Part shown: positions 62,801 to 64,000 of the stretch, one piece after another | Numbering within the stretch: the stretch's first letter is position 1 | Layout: every line of letters begins with the position of its first letter | Assembly: GCA_045594425.1 (NCBI GenBank) | Contig: JAZNYK010000011.1 | Span: 56,844 to 120,843, forward strand | Reading direction: 5' to 3' | DNA: 64,000 bases | Source: RGIG1681 sp045594425 | GTDB lineage: Bacteria > Bacillota > Clostridia > Christensenellales > UBA1242 | The notes under the pieces: generated by a model | Databases searched by the model: none | What the model was told of the DNA's origin: nothing | What the model saw: only the letters and a program-made list of their open reading frames with translations | Program-made: the position numbers and the translations under genes

Positions 62801-63374
62801 GTTCTTCTGATTCTTTTTGCAAATCAATTTTTGACAAAAGTTCCTTAATAACTTCTGCACCCATGCCTGCTTTGAAGGCTTTTGGGCCATATTTTTCAAG
62901 GGCTTCACGATATTCTCTGTCGTTAAGCACTTGTTTGTATTCAAATTCAGTTGTTCCAGGGTCTGTAACAATGAATGAAGTGAAATAAAGCACTTGTTCA
63001 AGTTTTTTGATTGAGATATTCAAAAGTGTGCCAATTCTTGATGGAACACCTTTGAAATACCAAATGTGAGAAACTGGTGTCACAAGTTCAATGTGACCCA
63101 TTCTCTCACGTCTAACTTTTGCACGAGTAACTTCAACACCACACTTGTCGCAGATTACGCCTTTATAACGAATTCTTTTATATTTTCCACAATGACATTC
63201 CCAGTCTTTTGTAGGTCCAAAGATTCTTTCGCAGAACAAACCATCTCTTTCAGGTTTTTGTGTTCTGTAGTTAATGGTTTCTGGTTTTGTAACTTCACCA
63301 TAAGACCATTCACGAATCTTCTCTGGACTTGCAAGACCGATTTGCATTGAGTCAAAGTTGTTTAATTCAAACAT
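59826..63374 (-). CDS. rpoC: RNA polymerase beta' subunit
   Basis: This is the catalytic beta' subunit, 1182 residues, the compact Gram-positive size. It has the zinc-binding CHCGKYKR...CDKCG at residues about 58-78 and the catalytic NADFDGDQ near residue 448. The second zinc site, CKSKYGVCSKCYG, is near 865-885, with the trigger-loop region following. It lies 39 bases after rpoB on the minus strand. Rightward forks leaving the dnaA region would meet it head-on, which is rare for rpoBC. Confidence 0.98.
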   Translation of the reverse strand: MFELNNFDSMQIGLASPEKIREWSYGEVTKPETINYRTQKPERDGLFCERIFGPTKDWECHCGKYKRIRYKGVICDKCGVEVTRAKVRRERMGHIELVTPVSHIWYFKGVPSRIGTLLNISIKKLEQVLYFTSFIVTDPGTTEFEYKQVLNDREYREALEKYGPKAFKAGMGAEVIKELLSKIDLQKESEELKVLLKNSKGQKKLNLAKRLGLVDSFIRTGARPEWMVLDVLPVIPPELRPMVPLDGGRFATSDLNDLYRRVINRNNRLKKLIELGAPEIICRNEKRMLQEAVDALIDNGRRGKAISGAGNRELKSLSGLLRGKQGRFRQNLLGKRVDYSGRSVIVVGPSLKMYQCGLPKEMALELFKPFIMKRLVDLNQSHNIKSAKHVVERARPVVWDVLEDVIKDHPVLLNRAPTLHRLSIQAFEPVLVEGGAMRLHPLTCAAFNADFDGDQMAVHVPLSIDAQTEARYLMIASNNILKLSDGEPISVPYQDMLYGIYYLTVELSGEKGEGKTFADFDEAFMAYQTGNVSLHSKVYVRVQKEIDGKMYSTRLHTTVGRMIFNTAMPEGLGLIKRETPEDMLQNEVEFAVNKKMMKKIIKACYVNLGSTKTAIMLDKIKELGYKYSTIASLTANLFDIRVAKDRVQIISDADAASTVVEKQFKRGLITKDEKSVKLLDLWSNARMKITGETMEAYEPNNPFKLMVDSGARGSKDNMCDLSGIRGLMMSTSGKVIEVPIRSSFRDGLSVIEYFIATRGGRKGMVDKALKTADAGYLTRRLVDVAQEVIVDQEDCFASLGEKVKGMSISAIYDEDSMVENIAARIVGRCAAEDIVDPKTGEVIVKLNEMISKEKSEQIEAAGIERVNIRTVFTCKSKYGVCSKCYGRDMSCRDEVKVGEAVGVIAAQSIGELGTQLTMNVFHGGGTATQDDITAGLPRVEEIFEAKKPKGVAVISEISGKVTNIDEPGQKVTVMSDDGSEVVYGVPYGARFKVAVGSKVEPGARITEGPINPHDILKTRGVKDTQDYMIVEVLKVYHKSGVDVNDKHLEIIIRQMLRKVRIEDAGDTTMLPGDYVDMFKFEEENERTLANGGEPATAKRVLLSITKSALATDSFLSAASFQETVRVLTDAAIKGSVDNLVGLKDNIIIGKRIPAGTGLKRYRDITPTEVASYETTIDESAEI

Positions 63375-63413
63375 ATCTTTCCCCTTATATGTGTTTCTTT
63401 TTTATTTTAAAAA

Positions 63414-64000
63414 TTATAAATCGTCATCAAAGTCGAATAAGTTTCCTGCGTCATCAGCGTCAGCGTCGTATACAAGTTCACCAGGAGTGAGATCATCATC
63501 ACTGCCAAGTTCAACTTCAACTTCTTCTTCGTCTCTGTTTGGTTTGTTTCTGATTGGTTCTGGAATATCTCTATCATCTTCCATCAAGTCTTTAAGACCG
63601 ATTTCTTGTTTATCTTCGGTCAAAACTTTAATATCAAGAGCCAAACCTTGAAGTTCCTTAATAAGAACTTTAAATGATTCAGGAATACCAAGTTCTGTGA
63701 TGTTTTCACCTTTAACAATTGCTTCGTAAGTTTTAAGTCTACCAACAACGTCATCTGACTTAACTGTAAGCATTTCTTGAAGAACGTTAGATGCACCATA
63801 AGCCTCAAGTGCCCAAACTTCCATTTCACCGAAACGCTGGCCGCCGAACTGGGCTTTACCGCCGAGTGGCTGCTGTGTAACAAGGGAGTACGGACCTGTG
63901 GAACGTGCGTGGATCTTATCATCAACCAGGTGATGGAGTTTAAGGAAGTATACATAACCGACAGTAACAGGGTTATCAAATGCTTCACCTGTACGTCCGT
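63414..64000 (-). CDS. rpoB: RNA polymerase beta subunit, C-terminal part only (truncated by window edge)
   Basis: About 194 codons of the 3' end are visible. Reading from 64000: GRTGEAFDNPVTVGYVYF, LKLHHLVDDKIHARSTGPYS, LVTQQPLGGKAQFGGQRFGE, MEVWALEAYGA, then an acidic lineage-specific tail ending FDFDDDL. This conserved block closes the active-site region. The part from about 63830 to 64000 is GC-richer (about 51% over 63841-64000 by hand count) and uses CAG for all four glutamines in one stretch, unlike the CAA habit elsewhere. Confidence 0.96.
   Translation of the reverse strand, partial: GRTGEAFDNPVTVGYVYFLKLHHLVDDKIHARSTGPYSLVTQQPLGGKAQFGGQRFGEMEVWALEAYGASNVLQEMLTVKSDDVVGRLKTYEAIVKGENITELGIPESFKVLIKELQGLALDIKVLTEDKQEIGLKDLMEDDRDIPEPIRNKPNRDEEEVEVELGSDDDLTPGELVYDADADDAGNLFDFDDDL

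Noticed and set aside
1..64000. tRNA or rRNA genes, riboswitches, CRISPR arrays, insertion sequences, prophage
   Set aside because: Intergenic gaps were read for tRNA T-loop motifs, spaced repeats, transposase-like proteins and known riboswitch cores; none was convincing. Short or divergent RNAs could still be missed by eye.

Overview
This is 64 kb of a low-GC chromosome (about 35% G+C by eye). It looks like a Gram-positive-type anaerobe, probably an uncultured member of the Clostridia or a related Bacillota lineage. The support is a SpoIIIJ-type YidC next to Jag, a KtrAB potassium system, a short RpoC, a flavodiiron protein with its flavin reductase/rubredoxin partner, AT-rich codon use and many U-tailed hairpin terminators. 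No rRNA, tRNA, CRISPR array, insertion sequence or prophage was recognised. Gene density is high and no gene-free gap exceeds 300 bases.

Layout. 1-7.4 kb: a truncated small gene, gyrA and gyrB (minus), an unknown gene (plus), recF (minus). 7.4-17.4 kb: a plus-strand run of dnaA, dnaN, a membrane protein, rpmH, rnpA, yidD, yidC, jag, mnmE, a GNAT acetyltransferase and mnmG. This is the classical replication-origin neighbourhood, but dnaA-dnaN are flipped relative to recF-gyrB-gyrA. The DnaA box-reading signature is also altered, and no consensus DnaA boxes were seen in the intergenic DNA. 17.5-26 kb: an acyltransferase, a flavin reductase fused to two rubredoxin-like domains, an ABC exporter, a membrane protein with a leaderless-looking promoter, and a 1308-residue lipoprotein with MBG-like repeats. 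26-32 kb: a 1266-residue DUF4011-type helicase/nuclease, which is a candidate defence protein, then ktrB-ktrA. 

32-40 kb is the most unusual part. A minus-strand gene string encodes an RdgB-type NTP pyrophosphatase, a 1572-residue repeat protein ending in a CCA/OAS-like nucleotidyltransferase domain, an ATP-grasp ligase, a mini inorganic pyrophosphatase and an HD phosphohydrolase. A 28-bp perfect palindrome lies in front of it. Every member has a predicted nucleotide or pyrophosphate chemistry, and I know of no described system with this composition.

40-59 kb is accessory: two bacterial-PH-domain proteins, DUF362, an HD protein with a HExxH protein, D-aminoacyl-tRNA deacylase, a flavodiiron protein, a TP0381/YwaF-like membrane protein, RNase R, two Nudix hydrolases, a DUF11 protein without signal peptide, an MFS transporter, an overlapping glycosyltransferase/acyltransferase pair and several unknowns. 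59.8-64 kb holds rpoC and the 3' end of rpoB on the minus strand. That is head-on to a fork leaving the dnaA region. Inside rpoB the base composition and glutamine codon choice change abruptly, suggesting recombination or an assembly join.
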